Shown: positions 56,799 to 64,000 of the stretch, piece after piece
Layout of the letters: each line of letters starts with the position of its first letter
Position numbering within the stretch: position 1 is the first letter of the stretch
NCBI RefSeq assembly: GCF_900167225.1
Contig: NZ_FUXH01000011.1
Span: forward strand, 1 to 64,000
Reading direction: 5' to 3'
DNA from: Porphyromonas crevioricanis
GTDB taxonomy: Bacteria > Bacteroidota > Bacteroidia > Bacteroidales > Porphyromonadaceae
DNA length: 64,000 nucleotides
Position numbers and translations under genes: made by a program
Notes under the pieces: generated by a model
The model's database searches: none
The model's input: only the letters and a program-made list of their open reading frames with translations
Told to the model about the DNA's origin: nothing

Positions 56799-56833
56799 CC
56801 CTGGCAAGGAAACTTGTCGGGGCTTTTCTTTTT
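56799..56833 (+). terminator. terminator of the rpsF-rpsR-rplI operon
   Basis: CCCTGGCAAG (56799-56808), GAAA loop, CTTGTCGGGG (56813-56822), then CTTTTCTTTTTC. Ten pairs with two wobbles. It ends one base before the stop of the converging CobK-CbiD gene. Confidence 0.88.
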
Positions 56834-58630
56834 CTAATCCTTCACCAAGTGTATATCGAAATGAGCATTGGGGATCAAAGCCTTGCACACTTGGTAGCAA
56901 TGATTCAATATAGCAGCCGACATCTTTTCACTGTCTTCCTTATTCAAATCGGAAAGGACCTGCCTGGCCAGATTCATTTGAGATATCAAATTACAGGCTT
57001 CAGCAGAGCAACCGGCTTCTTGAGCTAGATTTAAGAGGAAATTTCTATTCATTACTACTTTGTGACTGTGCGTATCAAGTTGCCCCTCAGCTAATTTCAC
57101 GGCCTTACCAATCATGATCCCCATGACAATGTGAGGAACATTTCGCCTATTGAGCATCTCTAGTGTTTTACCAATAAAATTGCCGTATTGCACAAAGCTA
57201 TGGGGAGGGAGGTGAGGATACATCTCCTTCATCTTATACTCACTCTTTCCTCCACTATTGATTACAATCGTATCTCCACCGACAGCCAGGGCAATATCTA
57301 CAGCCCTCTCTATGCTGGCCACAAAGGCTTCACTGCTAAATGGGCGAACAACACCGGTTGTCCCAATAATGCTAATTCCATTCTCAATCCCCAGTCGGGG
57401 GTTGAACGTGCGAGGCCCTATATCACGCCCGTGAGGAACGGATATTAGTACATCCACCGCTCGCCCCGGTAATAGAGCTGTAACCTCTTGCATTATCATT
57501 AAACGAGGGGTTGTATTAATAGCAGCACTCCCAATTGGCAAATCAAACCCAGGAAGGGTGATACGTCCAATCCCTTCCCCTCCATCAATATTTACAGGGG
57601 GAATGCGATTTTCCTCATTCGACAAATGAATTTGCGCAACGATAGGAGTTCCATGTGTGGTGTCCGGATCATCTCCTCCATCCTTGAAAGCAGTAGCTCG
57701 AACAGTCAAACCATCGGACTCGACCCTGTCTATTCGCACGAGTATGCGCTCACCTGTTTTAGGTAAAGCCACCGATACCTCCCTATATATCTTCCCATAC
57801 ATACGATAAAGGAGAGCGGCCTTGGTTGCAGCTGTAGCAAATGTTCCGGTAGTCAATCCAATATGTTGATCAAAAAAAGATGGGAGCAAGCGATCTATAG
57901 CAAGTCGAAGACCGATAGGTCCCTCTACTACAAGAGCATAAGAATCCGGAAGTTTTGGACGACACACAACATAAACTCTGATTCCCAGGTTAAGGGCTGT
58001 CGACACCTTATCAGAGAAGAAACCTGATTCACCACTTTCTTTTGTGATAATGGCTTCCGGCCGTATATGTTCCATCAATTCTCTTTCGGTCTCTGCTCCT
58101 CCCACAAAGTAACAGATCCTATCTATTGGAAAACCTTGAGATATGGCACTCTGGCGAGAAGATTCTCTATCCAATATCCGGAATATGGTATTCGGATGAT
58201 TTTCCCAATAAGGCTTCAGTTTAGAAATGGTTTGTACTCCCGTTAATGCCAACAATTTGCTTATTCGATCTCTAAGAAGACAGCGGATAGCATCTTCGTA
58301 ATCGGAGCAATAGACAAGTTTGGGGTTGCGTAAAGGATAGTTTCTCTCGTAACGAATAATTGGGATAGAAGTAGCATCGGCAGCTTTTGTTGCATTCGAA
58401 TGAAGCTGAGAGGCAAACGGATGAGCAGCGTCTATCAAAAGACGAATATCATGCTCTTGAATAAAAGATCGCATCTCCGCACAATCTAGACCTCCATCTA
58501 TACGTATACCATTTTTCGCTTCTATTTGTTGCTCTCCAAAGCGAGTGGCATAATAAAAAGGCTTACCTGCTTCATCAACAACTTGTATCGCAGCTCTCCC
58601 CTCCGTGGTGCCTCCCAATATCAAAATCAT
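56834..58630 (-). CDS. CobK/CbiJ - CbiD fusion, cobalamin ring synthesis
   Basis: A 598-residue two-domain protein. The N-terminal half (about 1-248) is a precorrin-6A reductase (CobK/CbiJ): ILGGTTEGRAA (4-14), LIDAAHPFASQLHSNA and ITKESGESGFFSDK. The C-terminal half (about 257-598) is CbiD, the cobalt-precorrin-5B C1-methyltransferase: GLTTGTFATAATKAAL, a GEGIGRITLPGF loop, FNPRLGIENGISIIGTTGVV and HIVMGIMIGKAVKLAEGQ. The two enzymes catalyse neighbouring steps in corrin ring formation, so the fusion may channel an unstable intermediate. No other cobalamin gene or cobalamin riboswitch is seen in the window. It follows trxA by 132 bases. Confidence 0.93.
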   Translation of the reverse strand: MILILGGTTEGRAAIQVVDEAGKPFYYATRFGEQQIEAKNGIRIDGGLDCAEMRSFIQEHDIRLLIDAAHPFASQLHSNATKAADATSIPIIRYERNYPLRNPKLVYCSDYEDAIRCLLRDRISKLLALTGVQTISKLKPYWENHPNTIFRILDRESSRQSAISQGFPIDRICYFVGGAETERELMEHIRPEAIITKESGESGFFSDKVSTALNLGIRVYVVCRPKLPDSYALVVEGPIGLRLAIDRLLPSFFDQHIGLTTGTFATAATKAALLYRMYGKIYREVSVALPKTGERILVRIDRVESDGLTVRATAFKDGGDDPDTTHGTPIVAQIHLSNEENRIPPVNIDGGEGIGRITLPGFDLPIGSAAINTTPRLMIMQEVTALLPGRAVDVLISVPHGRDIGPRTFNPRLGIENGISIIGTTGVVRPFSSEAFVASIERAVDIALAVGGDTIVINSGGKSEYKMKEMYPHLPPHSFVQYGNFIGKTLEMLNRRNVPHIVMGIMIGKAVKLAEGQLDTHSHKVVMNRNFLLNLAQEAGCSAEACNLISQMNLARQVLSDLNKEDSEKMSAAILNHCYQVCKALIPNAHFDIHLVKD

Positions 58631-58679
58631 AGTCCAATCGCTTGAAGAAAAGTGCCTTCCTTTTTAGAAAAACCAAGAA

Positions 58680-58722
58680 GAGCGAGACTCGCCTGACCAT
58701 AGAAGTCAATCAAGTCTCGCTC
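58680..58722 (-). terminator. terminator-like inverted repeat after trxA
   Basis: GAGCGAGACT (58680-58689) and AGTCTCGCTC (58713-58722) pair perfectly with a 23-base loop. On the minus strand it is followed by TTCTTGGTTTTTC. It lies between trxA and the CobK-CbiD gene. Confidence 0.65.
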
Positions 58723-58762
58723 CTTTGTACAAAAATTTTGATACAAATCGCTTTTGCAACGA

Positions 58763-59077
58763 TTAGAGCAAAGCATCAATTTCCTGCTTCAAAGCATCTT
58801 TTCTCTGTGCTCCAACCAGCTTGTTTACTACCTGACCACCCTTGATAAAGAGGATTGTAGGGATATTTCTCACACCATACTCCTGAGCCAAGTCGGGATT
58901 TTCGTCTACGTCAACTTTACCAATGATCACTTTTCCTTCATATTCCGTAGACAGCTCATCAATGATTGGACCGACCATTCTACATGGGCCACACCATGTT
59001 GCCCAAAAGTCGATTACCATTGGTTTGCCTTCTGCCATGAGTTCTTTGTAGTTCTGAGTTGTAATTTCCATTGCCAT
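58763..59077 (-). CDS. trxA: thioredoxin
   Basis: A 104-residue cytosolic disulfide reductase. The active site is WCGPC (28-32) in DFWATWCGPCRMVGP, with the buried Asp at 23, the cis-Pro in VRNIPTILFIKGG (about 71-83) and the C-terminal helix. No signal peptide. Start at 59077 (MAMEIT) or two codons later. It lies 91 bases downstream of dnaE on the same strand. Confidence 0.96.
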   Translation of the reverse strand: MAMEITTQNYKELMAEGKPMVIDFWATWCGPCRMVGPIIDELSTEYEGKVIIGKVDVDENPDLAQEYGVRNIPTILFIKGGQVVNKLVGAQRKDALKQEIDALL

Positions 59078-59168
59078 AGCGCACTGTTTTTTTAGATTGT
59101 TTTTATATGCTTATCTCACGTAATATTTTCATCGGTCATTCACCTCTCGTTGTTTGACCAGAGGCTTC

Positions 59169-62100
59169 TCAGACTATAACTATTGGAAGTTCGTATTGTT
59201 CAAGCAATTTAATAAAATCGGGAGAAGGATCGACCCTATAACGACTCGACTGTAAACGAATCTGCTTCTTTCTATCCTGAACTTGGATGTTCAAATTAGC
59301 CTCTCCGGGATGCTCCATAACAAACGCAGTCAAACTCTCTGCCAAATCGTTGGAAAGCTGATCCAAGGATATTGATACAGACACTTCCTTAATCAACTTA
59401 TCAGCAATATCGGGAAGCAACTCTATCGAGCGAATCTGTAGCTCCACCTTTTCCGGATCGAAGCGATGAGGTTGCACGGTTGCCTTAATGAGGAGATACA
59501 AGCCCTCCTTAGCATAGTTGCCGTATGAAACATAGTTCTGCCCAAAGAGAGCAACCTCTGCTGTCCCATGGAAGTCTTCGATCGTAAGAATTGCATAAGG
59601 ATTATTTTTCTTACTCATCCCCACCCTAGCCTTTGTCACAATACCGGCAAAAGCAATATTCTTTCCATTGAGAGGCTTCAAATCCATCAAGTCTACACTC
59701 TTCACATTGCAATAATAGTCCAAAATAACTCGATATGGCTCCATCGGATTGGAAGAAAGATATAGGCCAACCAAATCTCTTTCTTTATTTAGAATTTCCA
59801 AACTATTCCAAGAATCAGCCTCCTCTGGTTGTGGTTTGGGTAATTGCATTGATTCATCATCACCAAAAAGACTGACCTCCTGTGCATGTTTTTCTTCCTG
59901 TACCATGCTGCCATATTTAGAAAGGGCAACAATGAAACTCTCATCTTTTCCGCAAGGAGCAAGGTATTGCTCTCTCTTCAGACCAAAACTGTCAAAAGCA
60001 CCGGACAAGGCCAAACTTTCCATGGTCTTACGGTTGCACTGCACTGTATTGATACGTTCCGCAAAATCATAAACATCCTTATAAAGGCCATTCTTTTTGC
60101 GCTCCTCAATGATTGATTCGACAGCTCCGAGACCTACCCCTTTTATGGCCGAAAGACCAAAGCGAATATCTCCATTGGCATTTACTGAGAACTTGTAGTC
60201 CGATTCATTAACATCTGGTACCAACACCTGAATCTTCATGGACTTACATTCATCCATCAACTTGGTGATTTCGGTAATGTTATTCAGATTTCGGCTTAGT
60301 GCCCCTGCCATATACTCAGAAGGATAATGAGCCTTGAGATAAGCAGTCTGATAAGCGACCCAACTGTAGCAAGTCGCATGACTCTTATTGAATGCGTACT
60401 GGGTAAATTTCTTCCAATCTGCCCAAATCTTTTGGAGAGTCTTCTCCTCATACCCATTCTTAATACCTCCCTCCAAGAATTTTGCCTGAAGAGCCAGCAT
60501 CTTATCCTCCAGTTTCTTTCCCATTGCTTTACGCAGGGAGTCCGACTCTCCTCTTGTGAAACCGGCTATCTCTCTGGATAAAAGCATGACCTGCTCCTGG
60601 TAGACTGTTATACCATAAGTCTCTTTGAGGTATCGCTCCATCACCGGAAGATCGTAAGTTATCTCTTCCAGTCCATGTTTGCGGGCGATGAAGCTGGGTA
60701 TATAGTCCATGGGCCCGGGACGATAGAGAGCATTCATAGCGATAAGGTCTCCAAAGGCAGAAGGTTTCAGCTCACGCAGATATTTCTGCATACCCATGGA
60801 TTCAAATTGGAATGTACCTATAGTACGCCCCTCACTATAAAGTTTATAAGTCAGAGGATCATCAAGAGGAATATTCGATATATCCAATTCAATGCCTTTT
60901 GTCTTCTTGATGTTGGATATGGCTTCCTTGATTATAGACAAAGTTTTAAGGCCAAGAAAGTCCATCTTGATCAGGCCTGTTTCTTCAATCACAGAGCCTT
61001 CATATTGCGTCACAAGGACCTCTTTGTCTCCGTCCTTGGCTGTACTGACCGGTACAACATCACTAATATCAGTCTTGCCTATGATGATTCCACAAGCATG
61101 TACACCCGTGTTACGAACATTCCCTTCGAGCATTGCTGCGTACTTCAGGGTACTACTGAGCTGCTTATCATCACTCAACGATGCTGCCTTTAGCTCCGGT
61201 ACAGCTTCTATAGCAGCCGTCACAGTTACTTTCTTTACCCCCGGGATTTTATCTGGCACCAGCTTGGTGAGATCGTTGCTGATAGAGAGTGGTAGCTTCT
61301 GTACTCTGGCAACATCTTTAATGGCACTCTTCGTCGCCATGGTGCCAATAGTGATGATGTGAGCGACCCTCTCTTTTCCATATTTTTCCGTCACCCAATC
61401 AAGGATATCAGCTCTACCATCATCGTCAAAATCAACATCAATATCCGGCATACTTATACGATCCGGATTGAGAAAACGCTCAAAAAGCAGATCGTACTTG
61501 ATTGGATCTATATCCGTTATACCCAAACAATAAGCAACGGCCGAGCCGGCAGCCGAACCACGACCGGGGCCAACAGAGACACCCATATTACGTGCCGCAG
61601 CAATAAAGTCCTGGACGATAAGGAAGTAGCCGGGAAATCCCATTTTTTTGATTGTCTCCAATTCAAAGTCAATACGCTCTCGCACTTCGGGAGTTAGGTT
61701 TTCCTTATATCTACGCTCTGCTCCAAGCATGGTAAGATGTCGCAAATACTCGTCATCATTGGCAAACTCGTCCGGTATCGGGAAATCCGGCATCAAGGCA
61801 TCACTATCTATGCTGTAATACTCTACCTTATCGGCAATTTCCAACGTATTGGACAAAGACTCTGGCACATCGGAGAAAATGGCATTCATTTCCTCAGTTG
61901 TCTTGAACCACTCCTCCTTGCTGTAGCGCATACGATTAGGGTCATCCAAATCTTTAGAAGTGGACAGACAAATAAGCCTGTCGTGGGCCTCTGCGGCCTC
62001 TTTCGATATGAAATGAACATCATTGGTAGCTATCACTTTCACATCGTGTTTGCGTGCCAACTCCAAGATAACCCTATTGACCTGCTGCTGTTTGGGATAA

Positions 62101-62828
62101 GTATCCTGATTTCCCAAGGGATTTGTTGTCTCGTGTCGCTGTATCTCCAAATAGAAATCGTCACCGAAAAGCTCTTTGAACCACAAAACACTTTTCTCTG
62201 CTTCGTCTATTTGTCCAGCCATAATATGTTGGGGGATCTCGCCTCCAAGACAAGCCGAACTCACTATCAATCCCTCATGGTATCGCTCAAGTAGTTCTTT
62301 GTCAATTCGTGGACGATAATATTGCCCCTCAGTCCAAGAATAAGAAACCAGTTTGATCAGGTTATGATAGCCTACACTGTTCTTTGCCAATACAATCAAA
62401 TGCCAACCTCCAGAGTCTAAAGGACGAGAAGGACGGTAGGGGTCCATTATTTCCTTACTCTTGTCGTGCCGGCTTCGTCTGGCACAATAGCACTCACAGC
62501 CCAAGATTGGTTTTATAAGGGCCTTTTGCTCCGTCTCTACCTTGTGTTGCAACTTTTGTATTCGCTGCAAATCATCCTCATCGGAGTTGGACTTTTCCAG
62601 AAGCTCCTGCAACTCTCGCTGGCAATCCTTGATAACAGACAAATGTGGTTTGTTCTTCTTCTGCACATAGTTATAGAACTCTTTGATCCCGAACATAGCT
62701 CCGTGGTCAGTCAGGGCCAGAGCCGGCATACCATCAGCTATAGCAGCATCGACTAAGTCACTAATCCGACATTGACCATCCAAAACGGAATATTGCGAGT
62801 GTACGTGCAGGTGAATGAAGGGTTCCAT
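59169..62828 (-). CDS. dnaE: DNA polymerase III alpha subunit
   Basis: A 1219-residue replicative polymerase. The N-terminal PHP domain has FIHLHVHSQYSVLDG (4-18) and LALTDHGAMFG (38-48). Between 57 and 106 it carries a charged, coiled-coil-like insertion before KPILGCECY. The polymerase core has GVSVGPGRGSAAGSAVAY and the catalytic PDIDVDFDDDGR (near 458-469), then YRPGPMDYIPSFIARKHG. The C-terminal OB fold has GIVTKARVGMSKKNNPYAIL. A -7 box lies at 62921-62928. trxA follows. Confidence 0.97.
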   Translation of the reverse strand: MEPFIHLHVHSQYSVLDGQCRISDLVDAAIADGMPALALTDHGAMFGIKEFYNYVQKKNKPHLSVIKDCQRELQELLEKSNSDEDDLQRIQKLQHKVETEQKALIKPILGCECYCARRSRHDKSKEIMDPYRPSRPLDSGGWHLIVLAKNSVGYHNLIKLVSYSWTEGQYYRPRIDKELLERYHEGLIVSSACLGGEIPQHIMAGQIDEAEKSVLWFKELFGDDFYLEIQRHETTNPLGNQDTYPKQQQVNRVILELARKHDVKVIATNDVHFISKEAAEAHDRLICLSTSKDLDDPNRMRYSKEEWFKTTEEMNAIFSDVPESLSNTLEIADKVEYYSIDSDALMPDFPIPDEFANDDEYLRHLTMLGAERRYKENLTPEVRERIDFELETIKKMGFPGYFLIVQDFIAAARNMGVSVGPGRGSAAGSAVAYCLGITDIDPIKYDLLFERFLNPDRISMPDIDVDFDDDGRADILDWVTEKYGKERVAHIITIGTMATKSAIKDVARVQKLPLSISNDLTKLVPDKIPGVKKVTVTAAIEAVPELKAASLSDDKQLSSTLKYAAMLEGNVRNTGVHACGIIIGKTDISDVVPVSTAKDGDKEVLVTQYEGSVIEETGLIKMDFLGLKTLSIIKEAISNIKKTKGIELDISNIPLDDPLTYKLYSEGRTIGTFQFESMGMQKYLRELKPSAFGDLIAMNALYRPGPMDYIPSFIARKHGLEEITYDLPVMERYLKETYGITVYQEQVMLLSREIAGFTRGESDSLRKAMGKKLEDKMLALQAKFLEGGIKNGYEEKTLQKIWADWKKFTQYAFNKSHATCYSWVAYQTAYLKAHYPSEYMAGALSRNLNNITEITKLMDECKSMKIQVLVPDVNESDYKFSVNANGDIRFGLSAIKGVGLGAVESIIEERKKNGLYKDVYDFAERINTVQCNRKTMESLALSGAFDSFGLKREQYLAPCGKDESFIVALSKYGSMVQEEKHAQEVSLFGDDESMQLPKPQPEEADSWNSLEILNKERDLVGLYLSSNPMEPYRVILDYYCNVKSVDLMDLKPLNGKNIAFAGIVTKARVGMSKKNNPYAILTIEDFHGTAEVALFGQNYVSYGNYAKEGLYLLIKATVQPHRFDPEKVELQIRSIELLPDIADKLIKEVSVSISLDQLSNDLAESLTAFVMEHPGEANLNIQVQDRKKQIRLQSSRYRVDPSPDFIKLLEQYELPIVIV

Positions 62829-62920
62829 ATCAGTCTGTTTTTATTTGCTATAACAGCTTGAAAATCATTGATTTATACCCCTATTCAGGGTAAAGACATA
62901 GCCAAAACTGATGTCCTGCG

Positions 62921-62928
62921 CAAAGATA
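62921..62928 (-). promoter_or_regulatory. -7 promoter box of dnaE
   Basis: Minus strand TATCTTTG, a perfect TAnnTTTG, 92 bases ahead of the dnaE ATG. A TTTG lies only 7 bases upstream, the wrong distance for a -33 element. Confidence 0.6.
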
Positions 62929-62971
62929 ATGATCCCAAACCGAAGATTTGCTATAAAAAAACAAGATTATC

Positions 62972-62999
62972 CCTCTGCAAATTTTCGATCTGGCAGAGG
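62972..62999 (-). terminator. weak terminator after truA
   Basis: Minus strand CCTCTGC (plus 62993-62999), 14-base loop, GCAGAGG (62972-62978); a run of seven T lies about 10 bases further on. It separates topA-truA from the dnaE promoter. Confidence 0.5.
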
Positions 63000-63053
63000 A
63001 AGAAGTAAAAAACTCTCAAAAGGGGATAAACAGCAGAAAGTGTCGAGTTCGGA

Positions 63054-63806
63054 TTAAAGAAATAAAGAGTAGGGATACTCCACATGCCACAAAAAAAGGG
63101 CATTTCCAGGAGCCGAGCTTCCGGCTTGCGATCTGTCTTTAGACAAAATGATATGCCGAAGATCCTCTATCGAAGCCTTTCCTCTACCAATAGTAAACAA
63201 TGTGCCGACGACCGCTCGAACCATATTACGCAAAAAACGATCTGCCGTAATCGTGAAAACATGAGTTCCGGGCAGAGGTCCCTCTGACCAATAAGCTTCT
63301 CGAATCTTGCAATTGAAAGTTTTAACATCGGTATGAGCCTTGCTAAAACACTCAAAATCAGAATATTCCAGTAGTACAGAAGCAGCCTTATTCATCAACT
63401 CATAGTCCAACTCAGCATGCACACGCAACATCAAATGGCCGACAAAAGAGTCTTTGTGATCACAAACAAAATACTTGTATGTACGAGCCGTGGCAGAAAA
63501 ACGAGCATGAGCTTCATCAGAGACTGGAACAATCCTATCTATAGAAATGTCTTTCGGGAGCAATCCATTGAGACGGGGAACTAAATCGGCAGCGTCAGCA
63601 ATACCGATGTTTGCATCAAAATGTGCCACCATGCAACGTGCATGCACCCCGGCATCGGTGCGCCCGGCTCCAACCACAATAGTTTGTTTTCGCAAGAGAA
63701 CGGACAAACAGCTCTCTACCTGCTGCTGCACTGTAGGGGCATTCGGCTGATTTTGCCAGCCGCTATATTGCTCTCCATTGTAGGAAAAGTAAATAAAGAA
63801 ACGCAT
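63054..63806 (-). CDS. truA: tRNA pseudouridine(38-40) synthase TruA
   Basis: A 250-residue enzyme that makes pseudouridine at positions 38-40 of tRNA anticodon stems. Visible are FFIYFSYNGEQYSGWQNQPN at the N-terminus, the catalytic Asp51 in GRTDAGVHA (48-56), the region FSATARTYKYFVCD and FLRNMVRAVVGTLFTIGRGK near the C-terminus. Length is normal. The start lies 13 bases after the topA stop, so both are probably co-transcribed. Confidence 0.96.
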   Translation of the reverse strand: MRFFIYFSYNGEQYSGWQNQPNAPTVQQQVESCLSVLLRKQTIVVGAGRTDAGVHARCMVAHFDANIGIADAADLVPRLNGLLPKDISIDRIVPVSDEAHARFSATARTYKYFVCDHKDSFVGHLMLRVHAELDYELMNKAASVLLEYSDFECFSKAHTDVKTFNCKIREAYWSEGPLPGTHVFTITADRFLRNMVRAVVGTLFTIGRGKASIEDLRHIILSKDRSQAGSSAPGNALFLWHVEYPYSLFL

Positions 63807-63819
63807 CCGTAGCGGGAAA

Positions 63820-64000
63820 TCAAGCTTTTTTCTTGGCAGATTTCACTCCTGCAGAAACATTCTTGGTGGCGGAGACTTTCTTGTCCTTCTTGCGAGAAGT
63901 TTTCTTCTCCGGAGCTTCGGCTATTATTTTCAAGCAATCTTCTCGAGAGAGATTTTCTACATCAGCATCCTTCGGCAGTTTATAGTTGCTTGTTCCATAC
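63820..64000 (-). CDS. topA: DNA topoisomerase I, C-terminal end only
   Basis: Partial gene: the last 60 codons before the stop TGA (plus TCA 63820-63822); the rest lies beyond the right edge. The translation begins YGTSNYKLPKDADVENLSRE and continues DCLKIIAEAPEKK, the topoisomerase I C-terminal repeat pattern (Y/F-G-x-x-x-x-x-L-P followed by L-x-x-E-x-x-x-x-I). The final 25 residues are a Lys-rich tail (KKDKKVSATKNVSAG), a common end of bacterial TopA. It would relax negative supercoils. The assignment rests on 60 residues only. Confidence 0.75.
   Translation of the reverse strand, partial: YGTSNYKLPKDADVENLSREDCLKIIAEAPEKKTSRKKDKKVSATKNVSAGVKSAKKKA

Noticed and set aside
58631-58762. cobalamin riboswitch ahead of the CobK-CbiD gene
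   Set aside because: No B12-box-like sequence; the stretch holds only a terminator-like inverted repeat.

Overview
The window reads as a stretch of core chromosome from a Bacteroidales bacterium, most likely Porphyromonas gingivalis or a very close relative. I base this on recognising the 685-residue S9 peptidase as the P. gingivalis dipeptidyl peptidase DPP5, on Bacteroidales gene arrangements (HU / 29-residue basic protein / RNase G; rimP-nusA-infB with sufBCD; a CobK-CbiD fusion), on Bacteroidetes-type promoters (TTTG, 19 bases, TAnnTTTG) and on the lack of consistent Shine-Dalgarno sequences. No database search was possible, so the species call is recognition, not a measured match.

Layout. 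1-2300: the edge of a 22-bp tandem repeat, an ICMT-like membrane methyltransferase with a strong terminator, and a glycosyltransferase. 2400-10030 (minus): a probable operon thyA-folA-hisS-dxs-trkA-trkH, followed by tRNA-Pro with its own promoter. 10370-13270 (minus): a sigma-54 activator without a sensor domain, an LptE-like lipoprotein, a TPR-like protein and secG. 13548-13720 (minus): SRP RNA and tRNA-Thr as one transcription unit. 13850-24650 (minus): rimP-nusA-infB-cvpA-sufB-sufC-sufD and a K+/H+ antiporter. 24840-26230: a PepSY-like secreted protein and queC. 26230-27060: a long gene-free stretch with nested inverted repeats.

27085-41840 (plus): a long LptF/G-type permease, ribBA, a YitT protein, tRNA-Leu, an ABC-F ATPase, a Na+/Ca2+ exchanger-type antiporter, maeB, recJ, recQ and argR. 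41800-54710 (minus): hemH, eno, dpp5, an M23/LysM peptidase, smpB, lptG, tgt, an outer-membrane barrel, a GNAT enzyme, recR, RNase G and a tiny basic ribosome-type protein. 54750-55022: HU (minus). 55498-56766 (plus): rpsF-rpsR-rplI. 56834-64000 (minus): CobK-CbiD, trxA, dnaE, truA and the last 60 codons of topA.

Functionally this is translation and transcription machinery, DNA replication and repair, Fe-S assembly, K+ homeostasis, LPS export (three Lpt-type proteins), queuosine synthesis (QueC and Tgt), cofactors, and one peptide-catabolism enzyme typical of an asaccharolytic oral anaerobe. I see no prophage, insertion sequence, CRISPR array, defence island or secondary-metabolite cluster, and nothing I would call a wholly new system. 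The best leads are regulatory or structural: an attenuator-like hairpin ahead of rimP-nusA-infB, two genes whose -7 boxes abut the start codon, identical promoter geometry on all three stable-RNA units, a Tgt lacking three zinc cysteines, and interleaved inverted repeats at 26613-26704.
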